Shown here piece after piece: positions 35,568-45,138 of a stretch of 64,000 nt of DNA. Made by a program: the position numbers and the translations under genes. Numbering within the stretch: position 1 is the first letter of the stretch; every line of letters starts with the position of its first letter. Location: NCBI GenBank assembly GCA_963784805.1, contig CAWASR010000028.1, positions 248,001 to 312,000 on the forward strand, given 5' to 3'. The stretch comes from Roseiarcus sp963784805 (lineage in GTDB: Bacteria; Pseudomonadota; Alphaproteobacteria; Rhizobiales; Beijerinckiaceae). The notes beneath the pieces are model-generated. The model was given only the letters and a program-made list of their open reading frames with translations, was not told the DNA's origin and ran no database searches.

Positions 35568-37211
35568 ATGACCAATCGTTACGACGCGGACAAATTTGGC
35601 GACGCGGTCCGCGACTATCTGCGCGGCAACATCGGTCGACGACAGTTCATCATCCTTGGAGCTCAGCTTGGTCTGTCGGCGACCGTGCTCGCCAAGCTGA
35701 CCCGACCGGCCCGCGCGGCGAACCTGATCAATTCGGCGCCCGACGCCCCTTACGAGTCGCCGATCACCCCGGAACGCGTGGCGTTCCTCAAGACCAAGCC
35801 CTATAAAGGCACGACCATCAACGTGATGGTCCTGAAGGCGACCGTCGGCGACGGACTGAAATATCATGTGCCGCATTGGGAGGCGGAGACCGGCGGCAAG
35901 GTGAAAGTCGCGGAAGTGCCGATCGAGACGTTGCATCAGCAGATCTTCTCTGATCTCTCGAGCGGGCTTGGCAGATATGACGCCTACATGACCGGGGCTT
36001 GGTATTACGGCGATTTCTTCGTCCCAAAGGATCCCTATATCGTCTCGGCTGAAAAATTCCTTGGTGATCCCAAGCATCCCCACTGGGACCCTGACCAATG
36101 GATTCCGTCGATGCGCAAGCTCTACTCGTGGGGCGGTAAGGTCTACGGCGTCCTGTTCGACGGCGACGCTCAGGCGCTATACTACCGCAAGGACGCGTTC
36201 GCCAAGAAGGAGAACCAGGACAAGTTCAAGGCGAAATACAACTATGACCTCCCTGCTCCGCCAAAGACGGTCCAGCAATACCATGACGTCGCGAACTTTT
36301 TCACCGGCTGGGACTGGAATGGCGATGGTCAGAAAGACTGGGGCATTTCGCTGCACGCCAAGGTCAATGAGCAAGGATTCTTCCACTTCTTGACTTTGTC
36401 CGCGCCGTTCGTCATCTCGCCGGACAACAAATACTACTTCTTCAATCCCGACACGATGAAGCCATTAATCAACTCAGAGGGGCATCTGAGGGCGTTGGAG
36501 GACTATGTGAAGTTCCTGGCCGACGGTCCCAGGGAGGAGATCAGCTGGACACTGGGTCAGGGCTGGAACCTGTTCCTGGACGGGCATTCGGCGACGGAGC
36601 CGACCTGGGGCGACCTGCCGACTCTGGCTCAGGATCCAAAGACCTCAAAGGTCAAAGGTAATATAGGCGCCGCGCCGCTGCCAGGCACCACTGAAGCGTT
36701 CAATCCGATCACCGGCGAATGGAAGAAGTACGAACTCAATCAGGTGGGCAACACCAACGGCGGCTCCTGGCACTGTGTGATCTCTCGCTTGTCGAAGAAG
36801 CAGGAGGCGACTTACGACTTCCTGGCCTTCATGGCGAACCAGAAGAACGCGCTGTTCAATTGCACCACCGGCTGGACCGGCGTCCAACCCGGCATGAAGT
36901 TCGAATACTTCCCGCCGGTCGGCACCGGCAACGTTGGCGAATGGAAGGCGTTGGGTTGGAACGAGGACGACGCCGTCGAGTATCTCAAGGCCTATTATTC
37001 CGTGCTGGCCGCGCCGGTGCAGCAGGAATATCTGCGCATACCCGGCACCGCCGAGTACTGGCACGAGCTCGACATCAACGTCTCCGCCGTGCTGGGCGGC
37101 CAGATGCAGCCGAAGGCGGCGCTCGACGCCACCGCGGCGTCGTGGGAAAAGATCACCGATCGCTACGGACGCGACAAGCAGAAGGCGCTCTACAAGGAGT
37201 CGTTTGATTAA
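35568..37211 (+). CDS. ABC importer solute-binding protein, Tat-type signal
   Basis: A 547-residue family 1 extracellular binding protein. The N-terminus carries a twin-arginine-like signal: GRRQFIIL (R24-R25), a hydrophobic stretch and a likely cut after ARA at ~50. The mature part contains YDAYMTGAWYYGDFF and GVLFDGDAQALYYRKDAF, typical of sugar-binding proteins. It is about 100 residues longer than common CUT1 binding proteins. ATG 35568 has a strong GAGGAGGAAG site. Twin-Arg export suggests folding before secretion. Ligand unknown. Confidence 0.88.
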   Translation: MTNRYDADKFGDAVRDYLRGNIGRRQFIILGAQLGLSATVLAKLTRPARAANLINSAPDAPYESPITPERVAFLKTKPYKGTTINVMVLKATVGDGLKYHVPHWEAETGGKVKVAEVPIETLHQQIFSDLSSGLGRYDAYMTGAWYYGDFFVPKDPYIVSAEKFLGDPKHPHWDPDQWIPSMRKLYSWGGKVYGVLFDGDAQALYYRKDAFAKKENQDKFKAKYNYDLPAPPKTVQQYHDVANFFTGWDWNGDGQKDWGISLHAKVNEQGFFHFLTLSAPFVISPDNKYYFFNPDTMKPLINSEGHLRALEDYVKFLADGPREEISWTLGQGWNLFLDGHSATEPTWGDLPTLAQDPKTSKVKGNIGAAPLPGTTEAFNPITGEWKKYELNQVGNTNGGSWHCVISRLSKKQEATYDFLAFMANQKNALFNCTTGWTGVQPGMKFEYFPPVGTGNVGEWKALGWNEDDAVEYLKAYYSVLAAPVQQEYLRIPGTAEYWHELDINVSAVLGGQMQPKAALDATAASWEKITDRYGRDKQKALYKESFD

Positions 37212-37288
37212 GATGACGATCGAGGCCTGCGGCGGTCGATCCGCCGCGGGCCTCGCGTTCGATCGGCAGCACGAAGGGAGGAGTCGAT

Positions 37289-38173
37289 TTGGCGGCGCTT
37301 CGAATCCGACGCTTGGAACGCAGCGTCTACTTCAAATATGCGCTGCTTCTCCCCGCCGTCATTTGGGTCGTCGCGTTCACGTTCCTGCCACTAATTTCGG
37401 TGATCCGCTATAGCTTCTCGTCCTATGTGATGGGCGAGGGAATCACGGGTTTCGTCGGCTTCGACAACTACGTCGAGGTTCTCACTTCCCAGCGATTCTG
37501 GCACAGCATCCTTGTCACCGTGATCTACGTGCTGGTGGCCGTTCCGATCGAGCTGGTGCTCGGCTTTCTCGCGGCTTGGCTCGTCAACCTCGGCGCGCCG
37601 GGCTCACGCGCATTCAGCACCATCATTGGCGCGCCGCTGTTTACGCTCGAAGTCGCGATCGGCTATCTCGGCGTGACCTTCTTCACCGATCAGGGCGGGC
37701 TGATCGCCGTGCCTCTGGCGGCGCTCGGTATTCACATTCCCTGGATGTCGACGGCGTCCGGCGGCCTCGCGGGCGCTATCCTGCTCGACGTCTGGCGATG
37801 GACTTCGTTCATCTTCATCATTGTGCTCGCGGGATTGGCGGGGATCTCGGGCGAACTCTACGATGCCGCGGTTCTCGACGCGAAGAGCCACTGGCAGGTC
37901 ATGTGGCATCTGGCGGTGCCGCTGACATGGCCGGTGATCACGATCGCGGTGCTGCTGCGCACCGTCGAATGCCTGAAGGTCTTCGCGATACCCTTCGCCC
38001 TGACCTCCGGCGGCCCCGGCACCAGCACCGAGCCTTTCAGCGCGATGGACTATCTGACGACCATACAATTCTTCGATTTCGGCAAGGGCTCGGCCATGGG
38101 GATCGTGTTTCTGATCATGGTCTCGGCCGTGATCGCGTTGTTCTTCAAGCAGATGCGCAAGAGTCTGAGTTAG
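37289..38173 (+). CDS. ABC importer permease, MalF-like
   Basis: A 294-residue inner-membrane permease with six predicted segments, first at FKYALLLPAVIWVVAFTFLP. The EAA loop reads ELYDAAVLDAKSHWQVMWHLAVPL, the contact site for the ATPase. TTG 37289 is the start, supported by GGGAGGAG just upstream. It follows the binding protein by 77 nt and precedes the partner permease by 28 nt. Confidence 0.9.
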   Translation: MAALRIRRLERSVYFKYALLLPAVIWVVAFTFLPLISVIRYSFSSYVMGEGITGFVGFDNYVEVLTSQRFWHSILVTVIYVLVAVPIELVLGFLAAWLVNLGAPGSRAFSTIIGAPLFTLEVAIGYLGVTFFTDQGGLIAVPLAALGIHIPWMSTASGGLAGAILLDVWRWTSFIFIIVLAGLAGISGELYDAAVLDAKSHWQVMWHLAVPLTWPVITIAVLLRTVECLKVFAIPFALTSGGPGTSTEPFSAMDYLTTIQFFDFGKGSAMGIVFLIMVSAVIALFFKQMRKSLS

Positions 38174-38201
38174 GGTCGGCGAGGCGGGCCGGGAGAAGTC
38201 A

Positions 38202-39056
38202 ATGGTCAACATCCTCTGGGTTCGGGCCGGCCTTTGGTCCCGCCTGTTCATCTATCTGCTGTTGATCGCGGCGGCGGTCTTCACTTTGACGCCGTTTCTT
38301 TGGGCGGCGGTCAACTCCGTCAAGACGCTCACCGAAACCTTCCGGCTTGGAGCGATGATCCCTTTCGTCCAATTCGAGCCCACGCTGGATTCCTGGCGGG
38401 AGGTTCTCAACGACCCGCAGACCGAACGCGCCTTCATCAACAGTTGCGTCATCAGCGGCGGCACAACGATTTTCTCGCTTATTCTTGGTGTGCCGGCGGC
38501 CTATAGCCTAGCACGTTACGAATTTCCAATTCCATCCAACGATATTGCTCTTTGGTTTCTCTCTCAACGTGTGCTGCCCCCAGCGGTCGTCTTGGTGCCG
38601 TTTTATCTGCTGTTGGTCTATCTGCGCTTGATTGACACATGGCTTGGATTGATCTTGTGTTATTCTACCTTCAACCTCGCCTTCGTGGTGGTGATTATGC
38701 GCGACATTTTCCGCGACGTGAGCACCGAGATCGAAGACGCGGCCAAGGTCGAAGGGGCGACTCCCTGGCAAATCTTCTGGATGATCGCGCTGCCGCTCTC
38801 GCTCGACGGCCTGGTTGTGTCCTCGGTGCTGGTCTTCGCTTTCAGCTGGAATGAGGCGCTGTTCGCTTCCGCACTGACCTCTCAGGAGGCCTCCCCCTTC
38901 TCCGCTCTCGTTCTTGCTTCGCGTTCGACGCGCGGCGTGGATTTCAACACTGCCGCGGTCAACACGCTGATCGGCATCATCCCGCCGGTCATCTTCTATT
39001 TCTTCGTACAGCGTTACCTCGCCCGAGGACTGTCGTTCGGCGCAGTAAAGGGATAA
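38202..39056 (+). CDS. ABC importer permease, MalG-like
   Basis: A 284-residue permease with about six membrane segments. The EAA loop EDAAKVEGATPWQIFWMIALPL is well conserved. It starts at ATG 38202 with GGGAGAAG upstream and ends the importer operon. With the MalF-like protein it forms the channel for a CUT1-type substrate, likely a sugar or polyol. Confidence 0.9.
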   Translation: MVNILWVRAGLWSRLFIYLLLIAAAVFTLTPFLWAAVNSVKTLTETFRLGAMIPFVQFEPTLDSWREVLNDPQTERAFINSCVISGGTTIFSLILGVPAAYSLARYEFPIPSNDIALWFLSQRVLPPAVVLVPFYLLLVYLRLIDTWLGLILCYSTFNLAFVVVIMRDIFRDVSTEIEDAAKVEGATPWQIFWMIALPLSLDGLVVSSVLVFAFSWNEALFASALTSQEASPFSALVLASRSTRGVDFNTAAVNTLIGIIPPVIFYFFVQRYLARGLSFGAVKG

Positions 39057-39135
39057 TCGGCCCCCAGTCGCAAAGCCGTCCCCGGCGCCGACCGCTGTGG
39101 TTCAGCGGAATGACGTGGCGGCGACCGGCCCGCCT

Positions 39136-41586
39136 TCACACATTGTCCGCCCCCGTCGAACTCGCCGCCGCGGCCGCCGAGCCCTTGCGCCCCCAGGTCC
39201 AGTTCTTGATTTCGGGCATGTCGTCGCCGTAGCGGCGGATGTATTCGCGATGGTCGATCAATTTGTCGCGCAGCTCCTGCTTGGCGTAGGCCGCTCGCGT
39301 GGCGAGGCCCGGCACGCGGTCGAAGACGTCGCCGACCAGGTGGAAGCGGTCGAGGTCGTTGAGGACGCACATGTCGAACGGCGTGGTCGTCGTCCCCTCT
39401 TCCTTGTAGCCGCGCACATGGATGTTGTCGTGGCCGGCCCGCCGGTAGGTCAGGCGGTGAATGAGCCACGGATAGCCGTGAAAGGCGAAGATGATCGGCT
39501 TGTCGGTGGTGAACAGGGCGTCGAAGTCGCGGTCGGAAAGTCCGTGCGGATGCTCGCTCGCCGGCTGGAGTTTCATCAGATCGACGACATTGACGACCCG
39601 GATTTTCAGTTCCGGCGTGTGATGCCGCAAAAGCTCGACCGCCGCCAGCGTCTCCAGCGTCGGCACATCGCCGCAACAAGCCATGACCACGTCCGGCTCG
39701 CCGCCCCGGTCGTTGCACGCCCACTCCCATATCCCCAAGCCGGCCGTGCAGTGCTTGATCGCCTGATCCATGGTCAGCCACTGCGGCGACGGCTGTTTTC
39801 CGGCCACGATCACGTTGACGTAGTTGCGGCTGCGCAGGCAGTGGTCGGTGACCGAGAGAAGGCAATTGGCGTCGGGCGGCAGATAGACGCGCACGACCGA
39901 GGCCTTCTTGTTGGTCACATGATCGATGAAGCCCGGATCCTGATGGGTGAATCCGTTGTGATCCTGCCGCCAGACATGGCTCGACAGCAGATAGTTGAGC
40001 GAGGAGATCGGCCGCCGCCACGGAATGTCGTTGCAGACCTTCAGCCACTTGGCGTGCTGGTTGAACATCGAGTCAATGATGTGAATGAACGCCTCGTAAC
40101 ACGAAAAGAAACCGTGCCGGCCGGTGAGCAGATAGCCTTCCAGCCAGCCCTGGCATTGATGCTCGCTCAGCATCTCCATCACCCGGCCGTCGGGAGCGAG
40201 ATGGTCGTCGTAAGGAAAAGTCTCGGCTTCCCAGGCGCGATTGGTCGCCTCGAGCACGTCCTGCCAGCGGTTGGAATTGTTCTCGTCCGGGCTGAAGAGC
40301 CGGAAATTGCGCGCCGCCATGTTGAGCTTCATCACGTCGCGCAGGAATGCGCCCATGATGCGGGTCGCTTCGGCGGTCGCCGCGCCGGGCGATGGCGGCT
40401 CCACCGCATAGGCGCGGAAGTCGGGAAGCCTCAGTTCACGCAACAGCGCGCCGCCGTTGGCGTGCGGATTGGCGCTCATCCGGCGCGTTCCCTTCGGCGG
40501 GAGCGCGGCAAGCTCGGGGCGAAGCTGGCCGCTGTCATCGAACAGCTCCTCGTGCCGGTAGCTCTTCATCCACGCCTCGAGGATGCGCACGTGTTCGGGG
40601 TTCGTCTGCATCTCGGCGACAGGCACCTGATGCGCGCGCCAGTAACCCTCGACTCGCTTGCCGTCGATCTCCTTCGGGCAGGTCCAGCCCTTGGGCGAGC
40701 GCAACACGATCATCGGCCATGCGGGACGCCGGACCGGTCCGCCGCGCCGGGCGTCGGCCTTGATGCGCCGGATCTCCTCGATCACGGAATCGAGCGTCGC
40801 CGCCATTAGCTCGTGCATCGCGTGGGGCTCGTCGCCCTCGACGAAATGCGGCGTGTAGCCATAGCCGCGAAGGAGATGGTCCAGCTCTTCATGGCTGATG
40901 CGCGCGAGCACGGTCGGATTGGCGATTTTGTAGCCGTTGAGATGCAGGATCGGCAGCACCGCGCCGTCGGTCGCCGGGTTGAGAAACTTGTTCGAGTGCC
41001 AGCTCGTCGCCAGCGGTCCAGTCTCCGCCTCGCCGTCGCCGACGACGCAGGCGACGATCAGGTCGGGATTGTCGAAGGCGGCCCCGTGAGCGTGCGAAAT
41101 GGAGTAGCCGAGTTCGCCGCCCTCATGGATGGAGCCGGGCGTCTCGGGCGCGACGTGGCTTGGAATGCCGCCGGGGAACGAAAACTGGGTGAAGAGGCGC
41201 TTCATGCCTTCTTCGTCGGCGGAAATCTGCGGATAGACTTCGCTGTAAGTCCCCTCGAGGTAGGAGTTGGCCACCAGTCCCGGGCCGCCATGACCGGGGC
41301 CGGTGACATAGATCATATCGAGGTCGAGTTTCTTGATGAGTCGATTCAAGTGCGCGTAAATGAAATTGAGCCCCGGCGTCGTTCCCCAATGGCCGAGAAG
41401 GCGGGGCTTGATGTGCTCCTTTTTCAGCGGCACGCGCAAAAGAGGATTGTCGAACAGATAAATCTGGCCGATGGAAAGATAGTTGGCGGCCCGCCAGTAG
41501 GCGTCGATGAGCGCGCTCTCGCTTTTCGACAGCGCCGTGGTTTTGTTGTTCGACGCGCCTTCGTTATTCGGCAATGCGGTCGCCAT
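39136..41586 (-). CDS. xfp: Xylulose-5-P / fructose-6-P phosphoketolase
   Basis: About 816 residues, the family's usual length. This thiamine-diphosphate enzyme cleaves xylulose 5-phosphate (often also fructose 6-phosphate) with phosphate to acetyl phosphate and an aldose phosphate. Signature stretches: YVTGPGHGGPGLVAN, SFPGGIPSH, GDGEAETGPLATSWHSNKFL (cofactor binding) and FHGYPWLIHRLTYRR. Three start codons sit in a row (GTG 41592, ATG 41589, ATG 41586); GGAGGA spacing favours 41586. It is the only phosphoketolase-branch gene here; ackA or pta are not in view. Transketolase, GAPDH and PGK lie within 7 kb on the same strand. Confidence 0.96.
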   Translation of the reverse strand: MATALPNNEGASNNKTTALSKSESALIDAYWRAANYLSIGQIYLFDNPLLRVPLKKEHIKPRLLGHWGTTPGLNFIYAHLNRLIKKLDLDMIYVTGPGHGGPGLVANSYLEGTYSEVYPQISADEEGMKRLFTQFSFPGGIPSHVAPETPGSIHEGGELGYSISHAHGAAFDNPDLIVACVVGDGEAETGPLATSWHSNKFLNPATDGAVLPILHLNGYKIANPTVLARISHEELDHLLRGYGYTPHFVEGDEPHAMHELMAATLDSVIEEIRRIKADARRGGPVRRPAWPMIVLRSPKGWTCPKEIDGKRVEGYWRAHQVPVAEMQTNPEHVRILEAWMKSYRHEELFDDSGQLRPELAALPPKGTRRMSANPHANGGALLRELRLPDFRAYAVEPPSPGAATAEATRIMGAFLRDVMKLNMAARNFRLFSPDENNSNRWQDVLEATNRAWEAETFPYDDHLAPDGRVMEMLSEHQCQGWLEGYLLTGRHGFFSCYEAFIHIIDSMFNQHAKWLKVCNDIPWRRPISSLNYLLSSHVWRQDHNGFTHQDPGFIDHVTNKKASVVRVYLPPDANCLLSVTDHCLRSRNYVNVIVAGKQPSPQWLTMDQAIKHCTAGLGIWEWACNDRGGEPDVVMACCGDVPTLETLAAVELLRHHTPELKIRVVNVVDLMKLQPASEHPHGLSDRDFDALFTTDKPIIFAFHGYPWLIHRLTYRRAGHDNIHVRGYKEEGTTTTPFDMCVLNDLDRFHLVGDVFDRVPGLATRAAYAKQELRDKLIDHREYIRRYGDDMPEIKNWTWGRKGSAAAAASSTGADNV

Positions 41587-41770
41587 CATCACTCCTCCAC
41601 TCGAGTCGCCGTCGAGGACGTCTGAATGCGTGAAGCGCTGACCGCCTCCGCATTCCGTCGCCGAAAGCGATCAAGCAGACGCGCATCGGCGTCAGGCTAA
41701 AGCTCAAAATCCGCGCCGCGTCGGGACGTCCATGCCGAGAAACCGAACTGGCCCCCGCAGTTCGCGTCCT

Positions 41771-42049
41771 TTACCGGGCCTCGCGCTCGATTTCCTTGCG
41801 AGCGCGCTCCCAGTGCTCGACGTCGCGGCCCTCCGGCCTGCCTTCCTCATTCCAGATTCTGTGAGCGCGTTCCCGGATCCGAACTTCGTCGACCGGCGCC
41901 GGCGCGGAGCGCTCGACCGCCGGCGAACGCTCGCCCGCAGGGTTCTTTTTCTCCACTTTTTTGATCTTCGCCTTGCTGTCCGGCCTGGTTTCTGTCGGAC
42001 TGCCGCCTTTGCGGGTGGTGGATCCGCCGCTCTTTTGCGCTGTCGCCAC
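41771..42049 (-). CDS. DUF2934 small protein
   Basis: A 92-residue protein: a basic, Lys/Ser/Thr-rich N-terminal half (KAKIKKVEKKNPAGE) followed by the DUF2934 motif RIRERAHRIWNEEGRP and DVEHWERARKEIE. GTG 42049 is the start, with AGGAG 7 nt upstream; a longer frame exists but lies opposite the methyltransferase gene. Function of the family is unknown; the charged tail could bind nucleic acid. It is 187 nt from the divergent methyltransferase gene. Confidence 0.8.
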   Translation of the reverse strand: MATAQKSGGSTTRKGGSPTETRPDSKAKIKKVEKKNPAGERSPAVERSAPAPVDEVRIRERAHRIWNEEGRPEGRDVEHWERARKEIEREAR

Positions 42050-42235
42050 AGTCAGCTCCTTTTCGCGTGCCGCAATCAGCCCGCTTTTGCCCGCCGCTAC
42101 GGTTCTTGTAAACCCGGTTGTCGGCGGGCTGATGACGCTTGGCGACGATCGAGCGCTTCGTTGGCGCCCAGTTGCGCCCGGATGAAATCTCCGGTCAACT
42201 GCCGGCGACGCTCGGCCACGATAGGGAAATTTCGC

Positions 42236-43129
42236 ATGTCCGAGCCATGGGTTCATGCCGGCAACGCCGCCCAGGCCGAGTTCTGGAGCGGCCCAGTCGG
42301 ACAGCGCTGGGTCGATCGCCAGGACGAAATGGACGCAGTGCTGCGGCCGGTCGACGATCTCCTCTTGGCGTCGGCATCGCCGCAGCGTGGAGCGCGCGTG
42401 ATCGACGTCGGCTGTGGTTGCGGCGCGACGACGATCGAGTTCGCGCGCCGGGTCGCGCCGGATGGCGAGGTTCTGGGGCTCGACATTTCCGCTCCGATGC
42501 TCGAGCGCGCCCGCAAACGCGCGCCGGCGGACCTTGGGTTGAGCTTCGCGCTCGCGGACGCAACCACGTATGAATGGAGGGCGGGCTCCGCCGACCTCGT
42601 CGCTTCGCGCTTTGGCGTCATGTTCTTCGCCGATCCCGTTCTCGCCTTCGCCAATTTGCGCAAGGGCCTTCGGCCGGGCGGGCGCATCGCGCTCGCGTGC
42701 TGGCGCGCGGCCAGGCTCAATCCTTGGATGGTCCTGCCTCTGCGCGAGGCGCTGAAGCACGCCCCTGCCCTGCCGGAGACCGGCCCGGAGGAGCCCGGCC
42801 CGTTCGCCTTTGCCAACGAAGAGCGCGTGCGGAGAATCCTTGGCGAGGCGGGCTATGGCGAGGTCGCCATCACCCCGCACGACTTTGAACTCGACGTCGC
42901 CAACGGGCGGGGTCTGGAGGCCGCGGTCGCCTCGGCGCTGAACGTCGGGCCGACGAGCCGCATGCTTGCCGGCCAAAGCGAGGAGGTTCGCGCCGCCGCG
43001 ACGGCCGACATCCGCGCCGCCCTCGCCCCGCTCGCGCGCGGCGACAGCGTGCCGCTCGGCGCCGCGATCTGGATCGTCACGGCGGTCAATCGCAAACAAT
43101 ATCCGACCGCTGCGGCCCTTGCGCCATGA
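42236..43129 (+). CDS. Class I SAM-dependent methyltransferase
   Basis: A 297-residue methyltransferase of the UbiE/Methyltransf_25 group. The SAM loop is VIDVGCGCGATTIEFAR, motif II region GEVLGLDISAPMLERAR, then LADATTYEW and a post-loop FADPVLAFANLRKGLRPGG. ATG 42236 has AGGGA 9 nt upstream and begins the conserved part; the frame is open further upstream. The acceptor is unknown. It overlaps the ferredoxin-like gene by 44 nt tail-to-tail. Confidence 0.88.
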   Translation: MSEPWVHAGNAAQAEFWSGPVGQRWVDRQDEMDAVLRPVDDLLLASASPQRGARVIDVGCGCGATTIEFARRVAPDGEVLGLDISAPMLERARKRAPADLGLSFALADATTYEWRAGSADLVASRFGVMFFADPVLAFANLRKGLRPGGRIALACWRAARLNPWMVLPLREALKHAPALPETGPEEPGPFAFANEERVRRILGEAGYGEVAITPHDFELDVANGRGLEAAVASALNVGPTSRMLAGQSEEVRAAATADIRAALAPLARGDSVPLGAAIWIVTAVNRKQYPTAAALAP

Positions 43130-43793
43130 GGAACGCCCGCATGGTGAAACGCGCCTGCTCCGGTCCGTGCGCACTTTGGGCGCCGATCGGGCAGGCTCGC
43201 CGCGCGAGGCAGCCCCCCGCCATGCATTCCGCCCCGGCGGTCTTCAGTTGCCGGACGCAGGCCGCGACGTCATAGCCTCGGATCGAGAACGCCCGGGCCG
43301 GACAGGCGGTGAGACACCAGCGCCCGCTGCACGACTCGCACGGACTGGAGGATGCGTCCGCGTCGGGAATGTCGAGCGCTTGCGAAAACCCGAGCGCGCC
43401 GCGATAGCTGTGCCAGAGCCCGTGACGCGGATGGACCAATAGCCCGATCGGCGAGGGATGCACTGCCTCGCAACGCCGCGCCCATTGCTGGAACGGGAAG
43501 TTCGGCGGCCCGCCGAAGGGATAGAGCGCTTTTGCGCCGAGATCGCGCGCAAGTTCGTCGATGACCCGGCGGCTCCACCGGTCGAGCGGATGGTCGGACC
43601 CATCGCCGGCCTCGTCGCTCGCGGCGAAAGCGCCCCAGCCGTCGCGCCCCGCCATGCCGACGAGAACGATCGTGCGAACGTCCGCGAGCGCCCCGCGCCG
43701 CTCGCCATCCTCGAGCCGCATCGCGCCCCGCGCGACAAGGCCGGTCCGCTCGACGGCGTGGAAGATTTGGATCAATGGCGCGGAGACTTTCAT
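43086..43793 (-). CDS. Two-cluster ferredoxin-like protein
   Basis: A 235-residue protein whose C-terminal part has two Cys groups: C152, C155, C160, C164 (last followed by Pro) and C179, C190, C195, C201 (last followed by Pro). The CP endings match [4Fe-4S] ligand loops, but the spacings (x2, x4, x3 and x10, x4, x5) depart from the classic x2-x2-x3 ferredoxin pattern. The N-terminal 140 residues contain a VLVGMAG strand and PFGGPPNFPFQQW. A loose similarity to QueG-type iron-sulfur proteins comes to mind but no cobalamin site is seen. It starts 36 nt after pgk with GGAGG upstream, so it is in that operon. Role unknown. Confidence 0.75.
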   Translation of the reverse strand: MKVSAPLIQIFHAVERTGLVARGAMRLEDGERRGALADVRTIVLVGMAGRDGWGAFAASDEAGDGSDHPLDRWSRRVIDELARDLGAKALYPFGGPPNFPFQQWARRCEAVHPSPIGLLVHPRHGLWHSYRGALGFSQALDIPDADASSSPCESCSGRWCLTACPARAFSIRGYDVAACVRQLKTAGAECMAGGCLARRACPIGAQSAHGPEQARFTMRAFLMAQGPQRSDIVCD

Positions 43794-43829
43794 TCGCCGC
43801 CTCCGGCGGCGCCTTCTTCCGCCCGACGC

Positions 43830-45029
43830 CTATTTCGCCCGCAACGCCTCGACGCCCGGCAGGGCCTTGCCTTCCATCCATTCCAGAAAGGCGCCGCCGG
43901 CCGCCGAAACATAGGTCAATTCGCCGGCGACCTTGGCGTCGTTGAGCGCCGCGACCGTGTCGCCGCCGCCCGCGACCGATTTCAGCTTGCCGTCCCGGGT
44001 CAGGAAGGCGGCCGTCTTGGCGATCTGCATCGTCGCGGCCTCGAACGGCGGCGTCTCGAATGCGCCGAACGGACCGTTCCAGACCAGCGTCTTGATCTGA
44101 CCCAGAATCTCCTCGACCGCGACAATCGATTTCGGCCCGATGTCGAGGATCATCTCGTCCTCCGCGACATGGTCGACGTCGACGACCCGCACGGGCGTAT
44201 GGGCTTTCAGCTCCTTCGCCACCGTCGCGTCGATCGGCAGCACAATCCGGCGCCCGGCTTTCTCCGCCGCGGCCAGAATCGAACGCGCCTTGTCGGCCAT
44301 GTCCTTCTCGCACAGCGACTTGCCGACCGCCTTGCCCTGGGCGAACAGAAAAGTGTTCGCCATGCCGCCGCCGATGATGAGGATGTCGACCTTGTTCACG
44401 AGATTGCCGAGGAGGTCCAGCTTGGTCGAAACCTTCGCGCCGCCGACGATCGCGGCGACCGGACGCTGCGGCGTCCCAAGAGCGATGGTCAGGGCCTCGA
44501 GCTCCGCCTGCATCGCCCGCCCGCAATAGGCGGGAAGCTTGTGCGCGACGCCCTCGGTCGAGGCATGGGCGCGGTGGGCGGCGGAAAACGCATCGTTGAC
44601 ATAGAGGTCGCCGAGTTTGGCGAACTCGTCGACAAGGGCCGGATCGTTCTTTTCCTCGCCCTTGTGGAAGCGGGTGTTTTCAAGCAGCAGCACGTCGCCG
44701 TTCTTCATCTTGGCGATCGCGGCGGCGGCGATCGGGCCGATGCAGTCGGCCGCGAAGGCGACCGGGCGCTTGAGGATCTCGGCGACCGCCGCGGCGACGG
44801 GCCTGAGCGAATTGGCTTCATCCGGCCCTCCCTTGGGGCGGCCGAAATGCGCGAGCAGAATGACCTTGCCGCCCTTGCTTGCGATTTCCTCGATGGTCGA
44901 AGCTACGCGCTCAATCCGCGTCGAGTCCGTTACGCGCCCGTTCTCCGTGGGAACATTGAGATCGACGCGCAACAGGACCCGCTTGCCGGAAACATCGGCG
45001 TCATCGAGGGTGCGGAAGGGATGGCTCAT
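43830..45029 (-). CDS. pgk: Phosphoglycerate kinase
   Basis: A 399-residue glycolytic/gluconeogenic enzyme. VLLRVDLNVP at the N-terminus, AHFGRPKG, GGAKVSTKLDLL, WNGPFGAFE and the C-terminal GGGDTVAALN are all conserved. ATG 45029 (MSHPFRTL) is used because of GGGAG upstream; the frame reaches 45062 without conserved sequence. It follows gap by 109 nt in the tkt-gap-pgk order typical of many Alphaproteobacteria. Confidence 0.97.
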   Translation of the reverse strand: MSHPFRTLDDADVSGKRVLLRVDLNVPTENGRVTDSTRIERVASTIEEIASKGGKVILLAHFGRPKGGPDEANSLRPVAAAVAEILKRPVAFAADCIGPIAAAAIAKMKNGDVLLLENTRFHKGEEKNDPALVDEFAKLGDLYVNDAFSAAHRAHASTEGVAHKLPAYCGRAMQAELEALTIALGTPQRPVAAIVGGAKVSTKLDLLGNLVNKVDILIIGGGMANTFLFAQGKAVGKSLCEKDMADKARSILAAAEKAGRRIVLPIDATVAKELKAHTPVRVVDVDHVAEDEMILDIGPKSIVAVEEILGQIKTLVWNGPFGAFETPPFEAATMQIAKTAAFLTRDGKLKSVAGGGDTVAALNDAKVAGELTYVSAAGGAFLEWMEGKALPGVEALRAK

Positions 45030-45138
45030 TTTCGCTCCCCTACGAAATCGAAACTTGATCAAGTTTTCTTGCCGTCGCGCCGCCGCCGGGGTTTCGTCCC
45101 AACGGCGGATCGACCCGGAACGACGGGTGCCGGGACCC

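Noticed and set aside
39097..40809. 570-codon plus-strand frame opposite xfp
   Set aside because: Antisense shadow of a clearly supported phosphoketolase gene.
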